This document shows, in pieces, positions 32,986 through 42,178 of a stretch of 64,000 bases of DNA. Source of the stretch: Bacillota bacterium (GTDB lineage Bacteria; Bacillota; Clostridia; Christensenellales; SZUA-584); assembly GCA_023390815.1 (NCBI GenBank), contig JAEWCC010000065.1:62001-126000 (forward strand). Reading direction: 5' to 3'. How positions within the stretch are numbered: the first letter of the stretch is position 1; each line of letters starts with the position of its first letter. The notes under the pieces were generated by a model. The model worked only from the letters and a program-made list of their open reading frames with translations. It did not search any database and was not told where the DNA came from. A program made the position numbers and the translations under genes.

Positions 32986-33780
32986 ATGTGCGCAGCGAGA
33001 ACCTATCGCAACTCAGGAAGACGCTTAAAAATCAGAATCGTTACGACGACACTGGGTATCGTTTGGTTCTTAGGGGCTATCGTTGCGTTTTTTGTCTGGT
33101 CCGCGGATCAGAATGCGCCCAAAGAAACTGTGCAGCCCGATTTCAATACGCTCGCTCAGGAGGACCTGAAGGACGAGCTTCTTGTAAAAGGCAACGTCGG
33201 GTTTATGTTCGGCGCTTACGCCGAAGAGTTTGAAACGACATTGGGGTTTCGCAAGTCTGGCGATAGTGAGATCATATATTATATCGTACCGGTTTATGCT
33301 ACGAATCCCGACGGTACGATCAGCCCGCGGTACTGCATCACCTATAAGGCAATGCCGGATGAGTTCGAGATGATGGACCGGCTCGCGGAGCAATCCTCTC
33401 ATGGTTTATCGTATATCACGCCGATGACCGTTGAATACGCACAGATCGAAGATTTGCCTAGGGACGTCAGACAATTCCTTTTTGAGGACGGGTTTTACGA
33501 CGGCGGGTCTTTCGCAGACTTCTGCGCGGAATACAACGTGTTCGGAACGGCTGACCGCAGCATCATTGCATCCAAACTGGTGCCGTATATGCTTTATAAG
33601 ACCAGCGCGCCAGGGAAAAGCCTAACCTTCGTGTGGGTTCTGCTCGGCATATCCGTTTTCTGCTTTACCATCATGCTGATCATGACATTCGTTAAAACGC
33701 GGATTAAAGGCATCGATCCGCCTGCAAATAATGAATTCCAGCAGCTCCGCGAAATTGAGGAAAGTGATATAAATCGATGA
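32986..33780 (+). CDS. Bitopic membrane protein of unknown function
   Basis: The 264-residue protein has an N-terminal membrane helix (about residues 20-39), a 170-residue extracytoplasmic domain (LVKGNVGFMFGAYAEEFETTLGFRK ... YYIVPVYATNPDGTISPRYCI) and a C-terminal helix (about 210-232) with a charged cytoplasmic tail. TTGGAGGAG precedes the ATG. Its TGA overlaps the next start as ATGA, so it is cotranslated with the first Fe-S protein. No family was recognised. Confidence 0.7.
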   Translation: MCAARTYRNSGRRLKIRIVTTTLGIVWFLGAIVAFFVWSADQNAPKETVQPDFNTLAQEDLKDELLVKGNVGFMFGAYAEEFETTLGFRKSGDSEIIYYIVPVYATNPDGTISPRYCITYKAMPDEFEMMDRLAEQSSHGLSYITPMTVEYAQIEDLPRDVRQFLFEDGFYDGGSFADFCAEYNVFGTADRSIIASKLVPYMLYKTSAPGKSLTFVWVLLGISVFCFTIMLIMTFVKTRIKGIDPPANNEFQQLREIEESDINR

Positions 33781-34484
33781 CGAGGTTGGGAAATCTGTCC
33801 GAAATGATGATCCGTGAGCTTACCACCCATGGCGCAGACCTCGCGGGCGTTGGCGATCTCTCGGTGCTTCCCGGGGCGCAGCGCCTCGGCCTGCCCTTTG
33901 GCATCGCAGTCGCGGTCAAATACCCCGCATGGGTCATCTGCGGCATTGCGGAAGGTCCGACGCGCGATTACTACGACCATTACCACCTGCTCAACGATCA
34001 GCTTGACGCGCTCGTTACGCTGGGCGCGAGGCTGCTGACCGACGCCGGTTACCATGCCGTGGCACAGACGCGCGTGTTCGTGCGGCAATCTGAGACGGAT
34101 TACAGCACGATGCTGCCGCACAAGACCGTCGCCACGCGCGCGGGGCTTGGCTGGATCGGCAAGTGCGCGCTGCTCGTCACGCGGGAGTTCGGCTCCGCGG
34201 TGCGCATCTCCTCGCTGTTAACCGACGCGCCGCTTACGTCCGCGGCCCCGGTAGACGCCTCGCAATGCGGCGGCTGTACGGCCTGCATGACAGCCTGTCC
34301 TGCGGGCGCGGTGTTGGGCAGTCCATGGTCCCCCGGCGTGCCGCGCGAAGCGCTCTACGACGCACCCCGCTGCCGCGAGACCGCGCGGGTGATTTCCAGC
34401 AGGCGAATTCACGAGACCATTACGCTGTGCGGGAAGTGCATCGAAACGTGTCCGCATACGAGAAAGTATCTCAGCGCGCCTTGA
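33777..34484 (+). CDS. Short QueG-like 4Fe-4S protein
   Basis: The 235-residue protein resembles a shortened epoxyqueuosine reductase: ATRAGLGWIGKCALLVTREFGSAVRISSLLTD is the conserved family core, and two Fe-S motifs follow, CGGCTACMTACP and CGKCIETCP. True QueG is about 340-380 residues and includes a longer corrinoid-binding region, so the activity may differ. It overlaps the upstream membrane-protein gene by four bases. A second, divergent copy follows after 23 bases. Confidence 0.8.
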   Translation: MTRLGNLSEMMIRELTTHGADLAGVGDLSVLPGAQRLGLPFGIAVAVKYPAWVICGIAEGPTRDYYDHYHLLNDQLDALVTLGARLLTDAGYHAVAQTRVFVRQSETDYSTMLPHKTVATRAGLGWIGKCALLVTREFGSAVRISSLLTDAPLTSAAPVDASQCGGCTACMTACPAGAVLGSPWSPGVPREALYDAPRCRETARVISSRRIHETITLCGKCIETCPHTRKYLSAP

Positions 34485-34507
34485 GCGCGCTTAACGAAAG
34501 AGGTTTT

Positions 34508-35179
34508 ATGGAAGACAGAATTAAGGAGATCGCGCGTGCCGCAGGCGCAGACCTTTGCGGCATTGCGGAGGTAGAGCGGTTCTCTGCCGCGCCGGAGGGG
34601 TTTCGCCCGACCGACATTTACGCGGATTGCCGTTCAGTGGTGGTGCTGGCCAAGGCGATGCCTAAGGGTCTTGCATACGTCAGCCCGCGCATCATCTACA
34701 ACCATGCCGGAGATGTTAACCTCGCGGAGCTGGATCGTATCGTATTGAATATGGCAATGGAGATCGAGCGTCTGGGCGGCATTGCGGTGCCGCTGCCCTC
34801 GGATGGCCCGTACGACTATTGGGAAACCGAAACACTGACCGGCAAGGGGCTCTTGTCCATGCGGCACGCCGCCGTGCAGGCAGGCCTCGGCAGCCTTGGC
34901 AAGAACACGCTGCTCATCAACAAAGAATATGGCAATCTGCTCAACATCGGCGCGGTGCTGACCGATCTTACGCTGCGCTCCGACGAGTTATCGGAGACTC
35001 TGTGCGTCCCCGGCTGCCGACGCTGTCTGGACGCCTGCCCGGTGCACGCGCTGGATGGCACGAGCGCAAACCAGCAGCTTTGCCGCCCCAACGCCTACGG
35101 TACCACCGAACGCGGCTTCGGCGTGGTCAACTGCAACCGCTGCCGCATGGCCTGCCCGCGCAAATTCGGCACACGATAG
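34508..35179 (+). CDS. Short QueG-like Fe-S protein, second copy
   Basis: The 223-residue paralogue of the previous gene keeps HAAVQAGLGSLGKNTLLINKEYGNLLNIGAVLTDL and two Cys clusters (CVPGCRRCLDACP and CNRCRMACP). It lacks the longer C-terminal helical part of full QueG. AAAGAGG precedes the ATG. Tandem short QueG-like genes are seen in some anaerobes; they may form a heterodimeric redox protein (inference). Confidence 0.78.
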   Translation: MEDRIKEIARAAGADLCGIAEVERFSAAPEGFRPTDIYADCRSVVVLAKAMPKGLAYVSPRIIYNHAGDVNLAELDRIVLNMAMEIERLGGIAVPLPSDGPYDYWETETLTGKGLLSMRHAAVQAGLGSLGKNTLLINKEYGNLLNIGAVLTDLTLRSDELSETLCVPGCRRCLDACPVHALDGTSANQQLCRPNAYGTTERGFGVVNCNRCRMACPRKFGTR

Positions 35180-35194
35180 TCAGGAGAGTCCACC

Positions 35195-35716
35195 ATGAAG
35201 ATTGCGGTGCTCGGCTACAGCGGCAGCGGGAAATCGACGCTGGCTGGTAAACTTTCAAGCCTGTACGATATTCCGGTATTACACCTCGATACGGTACAAT
35301 TCGTACCCGGCTGGGCGGAGCGCGACCGGGACGAAGCGCGCGCGATGGTCCGGGATTTCATGCGCCATGCGTCATGGGTGATCGACGGAAATTATACGGA
35401 CTTTTATCAGCCGGAGCGATTGGAGCAGGCGGATACGATTCTGTTTTTGGACTTCCCCCGCCGAGTCTGTCTCGCGCGGGCGTTCAAGCGGTATCTTCAA
35501 TACAAAAACACCACGCGCGAAAGCATGGCGGAAGGCTGCCCGGAAAAGCTCGACCTCGAGTTCATCGGGTGGATATTGTTTACGGGGCGAACGAACAAGG
35601 TGCGCCGCCATTTCCGGGAGATCGTTGCGCGCTATCCCGGAAAGGCGGTAGTGCTCAGGAACCAGCGTCAAGTAGACGCGTACCTGCGCAAAGTGTCATC
35701 CCAAGTCTTATTATGA
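35195..35716 (+). CDS. P-loop kinase-like protein (FlaR-like)
   Basis: The 173-residue protein starts with MKIAVLGYSGSGKSTLAGKL, a Walker A motif, and continues with VLHLDTVQFVPGW and WVIDGNYTDF, the pattern of the small adenylate-kinase-like group annotated as FlaR or topology modulation protein. A mid-segment ILFLDFPRRVCLARAFKR is the LID-like region. CAGGAG lies upstream. The gene overlaps the convergent neighbour by six bases. Substrate unknown. Confidence 0.8.
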   Translation: MKIAVLGYSGSGKSTLAGKLSSLYDIPVLHLDTVQFVPGWAERDRDEARAMVRDFMRHASWVIDGNYTDFYQPERLEQADTILFLDFPRRVCLARAFKRYLQYKNTTRESMAEGCPEKLDLEFIGWILFTGRTNKVRRHFREIVARYPGKAVVLRNQRQVDAYLRKVSSQVLL

Positions 35717-36826
35717 TGACGTCTCCTCGACTTCCGACTCATATATCTCCACGCCCATGCCTTTAAGCGCGCGGATGAATTCGTCCGGCTGCGCGAGGAG
35801 CCGCTCGCCCGAGTATACGCCGCCCGGAAGGGTATCGAACGCGCCCGCCGCACACAGCCTTGCGGCCAGGTACATCGGGATGGACGTGATCTCTGCGATA
35901 TGTCCCACATAGGTAAAGTACTTGTATTGCGTTTTGCCGTCCGCTTCGCCGTAAACGTCCACCCTGCCAACGGATTTGTCGACACCGCCCATGCCGAACA
36001 GCCCCTCGATGCGGTGGAAGAACCGGGCCAGCCGCACGCGCTTTTTGTGCGTGGAGAGCATTTTTAAGGCGCTCATCGTCCGGATCAGCTTTACGATATA
36101 GCCGGGCTTTACGCCGCCGTGCAGCGTAACCTCCTTAAGCCCCGGAAGGTTGCGCGGCAGCGATACGGACTCCGCGTGGCCGGTGTAGTAAACATCGCAT
36201 GGGCCGACTGGCGGCGGGAACTCCACGAGCTTTTTGCCCTGACCGGTTTTGACGCGCCGTTCCTTGCCGTCCAGCCATTGCAGCGTCGTGTCGTTGAAGA
36301 TGTGGAACAGGTGGACGAGGTTCGATACGCCCGCCCTTTCATTCGAACCGGCGCACCAGCTGACGTTGATCCGGTACGGATTTTCCACGCTGTTATATCC
36401 CTTGCGCGCGAGGATCTGCGTAATGCCCGGCGAATTGCCGAAGCCCGTCAGAATTTTGACGCCCGCTTCCCTCGCTTCCTCCTCCAGCGTAATGACGTCG
36501 AGATACGCGTCGTAATCGTCGCATATGGAGACGTAATCAACCTTTGCGTTGATGGCGCAGCGTGCGAGCCGCTTTTCGAACCGGTAGAACGGACCGACAA
36601 AGCACAAAACGATATCGCAGCCCTCCATCAGCTCTGTGACCCGGCCGAGATCGTTCGCGTCCACCTGCTGCGCGGAAAACTTCGGCCCCATCGACTCCGC
36701 GATTTTTCTGGCTTTTGCGATGTTCAGGTCACACAGGCAAATCTCCTTGGCTACCGTGTCCTTTTTCAGCAGACGAAGAAGCGGCACCGCCATATCGGCG
36801 CATCCGCCCAAAACCAGTACGTTCAT
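35711..36826 (-). CDS. Saccharopine dehydrogenase-like NAD(P)-binding protein
   Basis: The 371-residue protein has an N-terminal Rossmann domain (MNVLVLGGCADMAVPLLRLL, then ICLCDLNIAKARKIA) and the catalytic-domain segments DYVSICDDYDAYLDV and TGFGNSPGITQILA of the saccharopine dehydrogenase/carboxynorspermidine reductase group. I chose ATG at 36826 with GGAGG five bases upstream; a second possible start at 36904 adds 26 residues that do not look conserved. The true substrate is not certain from sequence; lysine, polyamine or lipid routes are possible. Confidence 0.82.
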   Translation of the reverse strand: MNVLVLGGCADMAVPLLRLLKKDTVAKEICLCDLNIAKARKIAESMGPKFSAQQVDANDLGRVTELMEGCDIVLCFVGPFYRFEKRLARCAINAKVDYVSICDDYDAYLDVITLEEEAREAGVKILTGFGNSPGITQILARKGYNSVENPYRINVSWCAGSNERAGVSNLVHLFHIFNDTTLQWLDGKERRVKTGQGKKLVEFPPPVGPCDVYYTGHAESVSLPRNLPGLKEVTLHGGVKPGYIVKLIRTMSALKMLSTHKKRVRLARFFHRIEGLFGMGGVDKSVGRVDVYGEADGKTQYKYFTYVGHIAEITSIPMYLAARLCAAGAFDTLPGGVYSGERLLAQPDEFIRALKGMGVEIYESEVEETSS

Positions 36827-37180
36827 AACACCCTCCGCATTCGAATTTGACGAAGCCGCTTTTTGCAGAAAACGCGAATGAAATCGCCCGTTCCATATAT
36901 GCATATCGTTTCATCCCCCATTTTATGTCTGGCGCGCATATTCCCAGCGTACACCATGAGAATATTTTCTATTGCAGAGGTGGATGCCGTCTTTTGTTCT
37001 AATCGCGCACCGGATGATAAAATTCGCTCAAATCCGTTATTCTGCATCCTGCGCACAAGGAAATTGGTTTATTCTGTCGAATATTATATTTATTCCTATC
37101 GTCCCAATTATGCCTGCACCGCAGCTTTGTCGTCGCACCCTTTGGGCAAAAGAGTAAAACAAACGTGCGCAGGTGCCGCT
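36827..37180. other. Intergenic region before the HD/KaiC-like pair
   Basis: About 350 bases between divergent genes, more AT-rich than the coding DNA around it. A weak TTGGTT...TATATT (about 37065-37090) could be the plus-strand promoter. A GGGGG at the minus-strand side precedes the alternative start at 36904. No terminator, tRNA or repeat was recognised. Confidence 0.4.
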
Positions 37181-38524
37181 ATGCAAGAGAACACGAAAAG
37201 CTTCTACGAAATACTGCAGGAGAAATCGCCCGATCTCACCGCGCAGCTCGACCTCTTAAAAAAGAGGGGGCTTGAAGTCTGGCTGCCCATGATCCACTTC
37301 GACAGGGGCTCTCACAGCGGCTATCCGCATATCCGCAACGTGGAGCGCAACGCCGACAAGCTGGTGCCGGACAATATCAAACAGGAATTCAGCGCGGGAG
37401 AAATATTCCTCTTGTTGAGTTCAATTTTCCTGCACGATATCGGCAAAGTGGTGTTGGACAACTTCTACGGCGAAAGCAGGAAAGTCCCGTGCCCCGCGCC
37501 CATTGACAGCGGAGCCTGCGGCAATATCCGCGTCGAAGATGCCGAGGGAAAAAAAGACCCCTTCTGCAAAGACTTAAAAACACTCCACATTTATTACGGT
37601 GAAAAGATCATCCGGGAATCGTGGGGCATGCTAGGGCTGCCGGACGAGAGAATCGCGGAGTATTGCGCGACGGTCGTCTATTGTCACGGCCTCGATTTCC
37701 CGCCGGATATCAAGGACGGGCAATACCCCTGCAGCAAAAACGACGATATCAAGGGCAATTATAAAAATACCTCACTCGAACCGTACGGACGGCTGCGCAT
37801 CCCGCTCATTGCGTCCATTATCCGGCTGGCGGATGAAACGGACAACTGCTGGATGCGCTCTGTCGCGTCGTATTGGCTGAAAAACACCGGCGAGGATTGC
37901 TTTAACACGCTCGTTAAGGCGTTCCGCAGATGGGTGGAAGACGTGGAGTTCTGCCACCAGGGGCAATGCATCATCATGCATATCCCCGAATTGAAGAGCG
38001 AAAACATGGAATGGCCGTTCAGCAAAGCCGAATCCGATTCCCTCACCCGATGCAGAAAGGAGATTTGCAAGGTTCTGGAGGTGTGGTCCCAGCCACTTAA
38101 CGACGAAGGGATCGCTTACAACCACGTATTTTTTGAGTATCAGGGCTGTCTTTTTAACGCCCTCGCCGTCAATAAGACGCGCTCGCTCAAAAAACAGAAA
38201 TTCACGGAGATTTTTGAAAACCACAGCGCCGATACAAAGAATACGATACGGGAGATTGTCAAATCTCTCATCAGGCTTTCGCTGGGGAGCATGGGCTACG
38301 ACCGGTTCAGATGGAGGTCTCTCGAGGCGTCCGTCGGCCATACGCTGACGGAGCGCGACAAATGGCTGGTGCAGTGCCTGAGCGCGGCAAGCGGCGGCGT
38401 ACTGCGCGTGGAATTCATTCCCGGGGATAACGAGTATATCAAGGTTTGGTTTCATCATTCCAACGTAAAAAAAATCTACAGGGCTTTTGATATTAAAGAG
38501 GAAACGCACAATGGAAAGCAATGA
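37181..38524 (+). CDS. HD-domain phosphohydrolase, paired with KaiC-like ATPase
   Basis: The 447-residue protein has the full HD-superfamily metal set in its N-terminal half: H50 (YPHIRNVE), H85-D86 (FLHDIGK), H136 (TLHIYYGEKI), H169 (VVYCHG) and D218 (RLADETD). The layout, with an ElFLLLSSIFLHDIGK helix, resembles HD domains found in bacterial conflict or signalling proteins. The C-terminal 220 residues are unassigned. AGGTG precedes the ATG at 37181; the frame extends upstream without support. Its end overlaps the ATPase gene by 14 bases, so the two products are made together. Confidence 0.75.
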   Translation: MQENTKSFYEILQEKSPDLTAQLDLLKKRGLEVWLPMIHFDRGSHSGYPHIRNVERNADKLVPDNIKQEFSAGEIFLLLSSIFLHDIGKVVLDNFYGESRKVPCPAPIDSGACGNIRVEDAEGKKDPFCKDLKTLHIYYGEKIIRESWGMLGLPDERIAEYCATVVYCHGLDFPPDIKDGQYPCSKNDDIKGNYKNTSLEPYGRLRIPLIASIIRLADETDNCWMRSVASYWLKNTGEDCFNTLVKAFRRWVEDVEFCHQGQCIIMHIPELKSENMEWPFSKAESDSLTRCRKEICKVLEVWSQPLNDEGIAYNHVFFEYQGCLFNALAVNKTRSLKKQKFTEIFENHSADTKNTIREIVKSLIRLSLGSMGYDRFRWRSLEASVGHTLTERDKWLVQCLSAASGGVLRVEFIPGDNEYIKVWFHHSNVKKIYRAFDIKEETHNGKQ

Positions 38525-40379
38525 GATTTACCTGTCCACGGGCATCAGCAGTCTTGACAGCCTGCTCTCGCCCGACCGCGATGCGACAAGGCACCCGGAC
38601 GGAGGGGGCATACTGCTGCACACCCGAAACAAAAACCAGCTTTTCGAGACGCCTGTCGTGCTGATTGAGGGGGCTACCGGCGTGGGCAAAACCACGCTGG
38701 CGATGCAGATTGCGTTCAGCGTCATCCGGCAGGTGACCAATGGATGCCCCTGGCGCGTATACCTTTACAGTCTGGAGCAATCGCGGCACGCGCTCGAGAG
38801 CATCGCGGAGAACTTCGGGTGGATCGAGCCGGGTCATGCCGACACCGGTTTTTTCGACCTGGGCGACTCTACGGAACCCCGGCGGGATAAAAAAACACAC
38901 TATATCAACCTGTGCCACTTTTCGCCGCATCCGCTCGAGGAAGAGGAGGACCGCTTCGTATTTGAACAGCGCAAATCCGAGCTGAGGCATGTCATCCAAA
39001 AGGTTTGCGAGGGCCGTTTTTCGGGCGATTGTGAGAAATACCATCCGTTCTTTATACTGGACAGCCTCACCGCCTTTGCGGACCAGAACTTAAGCCGCAA
39101 CGAACTCTATCAGCTTTTCGCGCTGTTCCGCGCAAACCATGTTCCCGTCATCATGACGGTCGAGCTGTACAACCGCTTTACGTCCGATCAGGATACGATC
39201 TCGCTCGAGAGCGCGAAATTCCTGGCCGATATCGTGATCGAGCTGACCGTGGACTCCTCGAACTATTTCAAGTACCAGCTCGAAATCATCAAGTCCAAGG
39301 TGTGCAGGCAGGGTCTCGGCAAACACCTGTACAAGATCAGAACCAAGGCGTACGCGGATACGATTTCCGGGGAGAGTACCGAACGGGGCATCGTGCTTTA
39401 TCCATCCATCCATTACGTGCTCTCGACCACTCGAAAGAAGGAGCTGCTTGCGGACAACGACTTTTTCATCAGCGACGGAAGAGATGATTCGGACGACCTT
39501 TTGCGCATATTCCATCAGAACAAAATACCCAAGGGGAGCTGCATCTCGATCGTCGGGCCTGCCGGGTCCCACAAGCTGACGCTCGCGATCAATATCGCCC
39601 TCTCCCATCATAGAAACTCGCCCGCCTCCGGTCCGATGGCCCAGGTGCTTATCCTCAATTTCGGCAATACGAGCGACTTTAATTTCAGGGGGTTCGCCTG
39701 GACGGATAAAAACCAGCGCTACAAGCATCTCGTCAAAAAGGGCGCCGATTCGGAGCGGATCAAGTTCTGGCATGACGAGTACATTCTGGACGATCTGGGA
39801 GGCAGCCCGGACGAGCCCGTCGTCACTGTCACTACCTTCCGTATGGGCCAGCTGACCTCGGAGGAATGCTTCGATGTGATTGAAAAAAGGCTGACGGAGA
39901 AAGCCGTGAACGGCATCTCGCCGTATGCCGCCGTTGTGCTGACCAATACGGCGGAGATATGCACCAGCTTTCCCCAGCTTGCGGGCGATCCGTTGTTTCT
40001 GCCCTCGCTGGCGGAGCTGTTTACGACGCAGAAGATCGTTTCAGTATGCAACTGCGTCAAAACGGAATATTCCACCTGTACTGAAGCCGCGAACCTGTCG
40101 ATACTGTCCAAGGCCAACTACCGCATTTACCTGTCACATTACCCGACGATCGAACATCTTTCCAAGATCCTCGTCTCGGAAGCGCGGCACCGGAAAGAAT
40201 ACAGCGGCATCAAGGAGCAGTTGATCTCGCTGGTCGTAGATAACGTGTCCGGCAAAAATTACGTGCGCGCGCCCAAGTGGCTGAGCATCGACACGAACAC
40301 CGAAGAGGGCGTTAAAACGCTGATGTGCACCAACGAGCCCCGATTCAAAAAGGGCGGGAACACGGAAGGCGGCGGATGA
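38511..40379 (+). CDS. Tandem KaiC/RecA-like ATPase
   Basis: The 622-residue protein has two RecA-fold domains as in KaiC. Domain 1 starts STGISSLDSLL, has Walker A GATGVGKTT (residues 53-61), the catalytic-Glu strand YLYSLEQ (E89), Walker B FFILDSLTAF (D184), the ADIVIEL strand and a KSKVCRQ segment like the KaiC arginine/lysine region. Domain 2 (from about residue 335) keeps the fold but its P-loop reads GPAGSHKLT, so it may not hydrolyse ATP. KaiB- or KaiA-like genes are absent nearby. It overlaps the HD gene by 14 bases with AGAGG upstream. Confidence 0.8.
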   Translation: MESNEIYLSTGISSLDSLLSPDRDATRHPDGGGILLHTRNKNQLFETPVVLIEGATGVGKTTLAMQIAFSVIRQVTNGCPWRVYLYSLEQSRHALESIAENFGWIEPGHADTGFFDLGDSTEPRRDKKTHYINLCHFSPHPLEEEEDRFVFEQRKSELRHVIQKVCEGRFSGDCEKYHPFFILDSLTAFADQNLSRNELYQLFALFRANHVPVIMTVELYNRFTSDQDTISLESAKFLADIVIELTVDSSNYFKYQLEIIKSKVCRQGLGKHLYKIRTKAYADTISGESTERGIVLYPSIHYVLSTTRKKELLADNDFFISDGRDDSDDLLRIFHQNKIPKGSCISIVGPAGSHKLTLAINIALSHHRNSPASGPMAQVLILNFGNTSDFNFRGFAWTDKNQRYKHLVKKGADSERIKFWHDEYILDDLGGSPDEPVVTVTTFRMGQLTSEECFDVIEKRLTEKAVNGISPYAAVVLTNTAEICTSFPQLAGDPLFLPSLAELFTTQKIVSVCNCVKTEYSTCTEAANLSILSKANYRIYLSHYPTIEHLSKILVSEARHRKEYSGIKEQLISLVVDNVSGKNYVRAPKWLSIDTNTEEGVKTLMCTNEPRFKKGGNTEGGG

Positions 40380-40546
40380 TGCCCGTCCAAAGCTGCTTAT
40401 CAACAGCAGCGAAGGCTCTCCCAGTCCCCTGTAGGTGCCGGCACCGTGTCGGGGTCCCAAAAAGAGAAGTTTTTTGGGGGTCGTCCGAGGGGCTGCAAAA
40501 GAGCTTTTGATACTCTGGCTCCGCCGGAAGTTCGGCGGGGCTTTTT
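40380..40546. other. Structured non-coding stretch and terminator after the HD/KaiC pair
   Basis: It contains hairpins GCTGCT/AGCAGC, GGTGCCGGCACC and CCCAAAAA/TTTTTTGGG, then a terminator GCTCCGCCG/CGGCGGGGC with five T at 40518-40546. It could be a repeat or a small RNA; it matches no RNA family I know. Confidence 0.45.
40518..40546 (+). terminator. Intrinsic terminator after the HD/KaiC-like operon
   Basis: GCTCCGCCG pairs with CGGCGGGGC (one G-U) around GAAGTT; TTTTT follows. Confidence 0.85.
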
Positions 40547-40637
40547 CGTGCGGCAAGGAAAATGGAAACTTTTATTGAAGTAGCAGCAGGATGGCCGAAT
40601 GGGGATTTCAGCCGCAGGCGTTATCGGGAGGGCTTGG

Positions 40638-41465
40638 ATGACAGATATCTACTATTTTTCGGGTACCGGCAACTGTCTGGCCGTCGCAAAAGCTGTCGCG
40701 CGGCATACAGGCGGGAGGCTCATTTCCATGGCTTCGCTGGCGGGGCAGGGCGCTATCCAGCTGGATTCGGATGTGATCGGTCTGGTGCTTCCCGTCTACT
40801 ACTCGCAGCTTCCCGTCGCTGTAAAGTCGTTCATCGCCCAGCTTTCGGATATCAAGGATCGCTACGTGTTCGCGGTCTGCACCTTCGGAGGCGCAGCCGG
40901 ACGGTCGCTCGCGCAGGCGCGGAGGCAAATCGCGAGGCGCGGCGGTTCGCTGAGCGCCGCCTTCGCCGTACCCATGCCGCAGAACGCATTTTTGAAGCCG
41001 AAGGAGAACCGCCCCCGGCTCTTTGAGCACAGCGAGGCGGCGGCACGGCGTATTGCCGACTGCGTGCAGCTGCGACGCAAGGGCACATTCTACAGCAACC
41101 TGCTCATCGAATTCATGATGCTGTGCATGCATCCGCTCATCCTGCGGCTCTGCCGCAAAAAGTTCGCCCAGCTCTCCGGCCTGCCCGCCCATGCAGCTTT
41201 TGACGCTCTGGTCCAAAACTCGGACCGGTGCTTTCGCGCAAACGACGCCTGCATGCGCTGCGGCCTTTGCGTAAAGCTATGCCCCGTCCAAAACATTCGC
41301 ATGGCAGATGCCGGGCCGGAATGGCTGCACCGCTGCACGCACTGCCTCGCCTGCTACAACGGCTGTCCCGCCCGTGCGATCGAGGGCGATATTGCGCACA
41401 AGGGGTATTACTACCGCCACCCCGATTTCAAGGGGGCGGAGATCATGGGGCAGCAGCCTCAATGA
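40638..41465 (+). CDS. EFR1-type flavodoxin-ferredoxin fusion protein
   Basis: The 275-residue electron carrier has an N-terminal flavodoxin-like domain (IYYFSGTGNCLAVAKAVA binds the FMN phosphate; LVLPVYYSQLP and CTFGGAAGRSL follow) and a C-terminal pair of 4Fe-4S motifs, CMRCGLCVKLCP and CTHCLACYNGCP. This is the EFR1 layout common in Clostridia. I chose ATG at 40638 with GGGAGGG upstream; the frame extends 13 codons further. The partners are unknown. Confidence 0.9.
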   Translation: MTDIYYFSGTGNCLAVAKAVARHTGGRLISMASLAGQGAIQLDSDVIGLVLPVYYSQLPVAVKSFIAQLSDIKDRYVFAVCTFGGAAGRSLAQARRQIARRGGSLSAAFAVPMPQNAFLKPKENRPRLFEHSEAAARRIADCVQLRRKGTFYSNLLIEFMMLCMHPLILRLCRKKFAQLSGLPAHAAFDALVQNSDRCFRANDACMRCGLCVKLCPVQNIRMADAGPEWLHRCTHCLACYNGCPARAIEGDIAHKGYYYRHPDFKGAEIMGQQPQ

Positions 41466-41567
41466 TCAGAGGACCAAGGACACAGCAGTGAACAAAATGA
41501 CCCAATTCGTGGTATAATCCGAGTAGATAGTTTGAGCCCATATGTTTTCATATAAAGGAGAGATGGT

Positions 41568-42017
41568 ATGTCGAAGATCGAATTGGTACGGCAGGAAATG
41601 ATGAAGGCGCTTAAAGCGGGCAACGCAGAACGCAAGGAGGCGCTGTCGCTGCTGCTTTCAGCGCTCAAGAAGAAGAATATCGACAAACGCGCCGACCTGA
41701 CCGAGGATGAGGAGAACGCGGTCGTTTATAAAGAGATCAAGGAAGCGCAGGAGGCGGTCGACTCCGCCCCAGCGTCCCGAACAGACATCATCGAGGAAAA
41801 CCGGCTGAAAATCCGCGTCTACTCGGAGTTTGCGCCCCAGCGGATGAGCGAGGACGAGGTGCGCGAGGCGATACAGGCGGTACTGCGCGAACTGGGTATC
41901 GAGAAGCCCGCGCCTGCCGACAAAGGAAAGATCATGAAATCCGTGATGCCGCTGCTCAAAGGCAAGGCCGACGGCGCGATCATCAATAAGGTTGTAGAAG
42001 GGATCATGCGCGGCTAG
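41568..42017 (+). CDS. GatB/YqeY domain-containing protein
   Basis: The 149-residue protein is a stand-alone YqeY domain related to the tail of the amidotransferase subunit GatB: AGNAERKEALSLLLSALKKK at the start and a C-terminal helical domain ADKGKIMKSVMPLLKGKADGAIINKVV. AAAGGAGAG lies before the ATG and a TATAAT about 50 bases upstream. YqeY proteins are implied in tRNA-dependent amidation or tRNA binding, but their reaction is unproven. Confidence 0.88.
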   Translation: MSKIELVRQEMMKALKAGNAERKEALSLLLSALKKKNIDKRADLTEDEENAVVYKEIKEAQEAVDSAPASRTDIIEENRLKIRVYSEFAPQRMSEDEVREAIQAVLRELGIEKPAPADKGKIMKSVMPLLKGKADGAIINKVVEGIMRG

Positions 42018-42178
42018 GAGAGGCTGGAAACCGTTTGGGTAAATACCGTCTGACAAACAATAGGATCATCGTCCGGTTGTTTTCTATTTGGCAGGATAAA
42101 TGGATATTTTATGTCGAATAAATGTATCGTATTTGTTTTTGCTATAAATATTGCTCTTATGGTTTATAGGAGGTAAGC

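Noticed and set aside
40380..40500. Signal recognition particle RNA
   Set aside because: The conserved GGAAGCAGC-type loop is absent; only unrelated hairpins are present.
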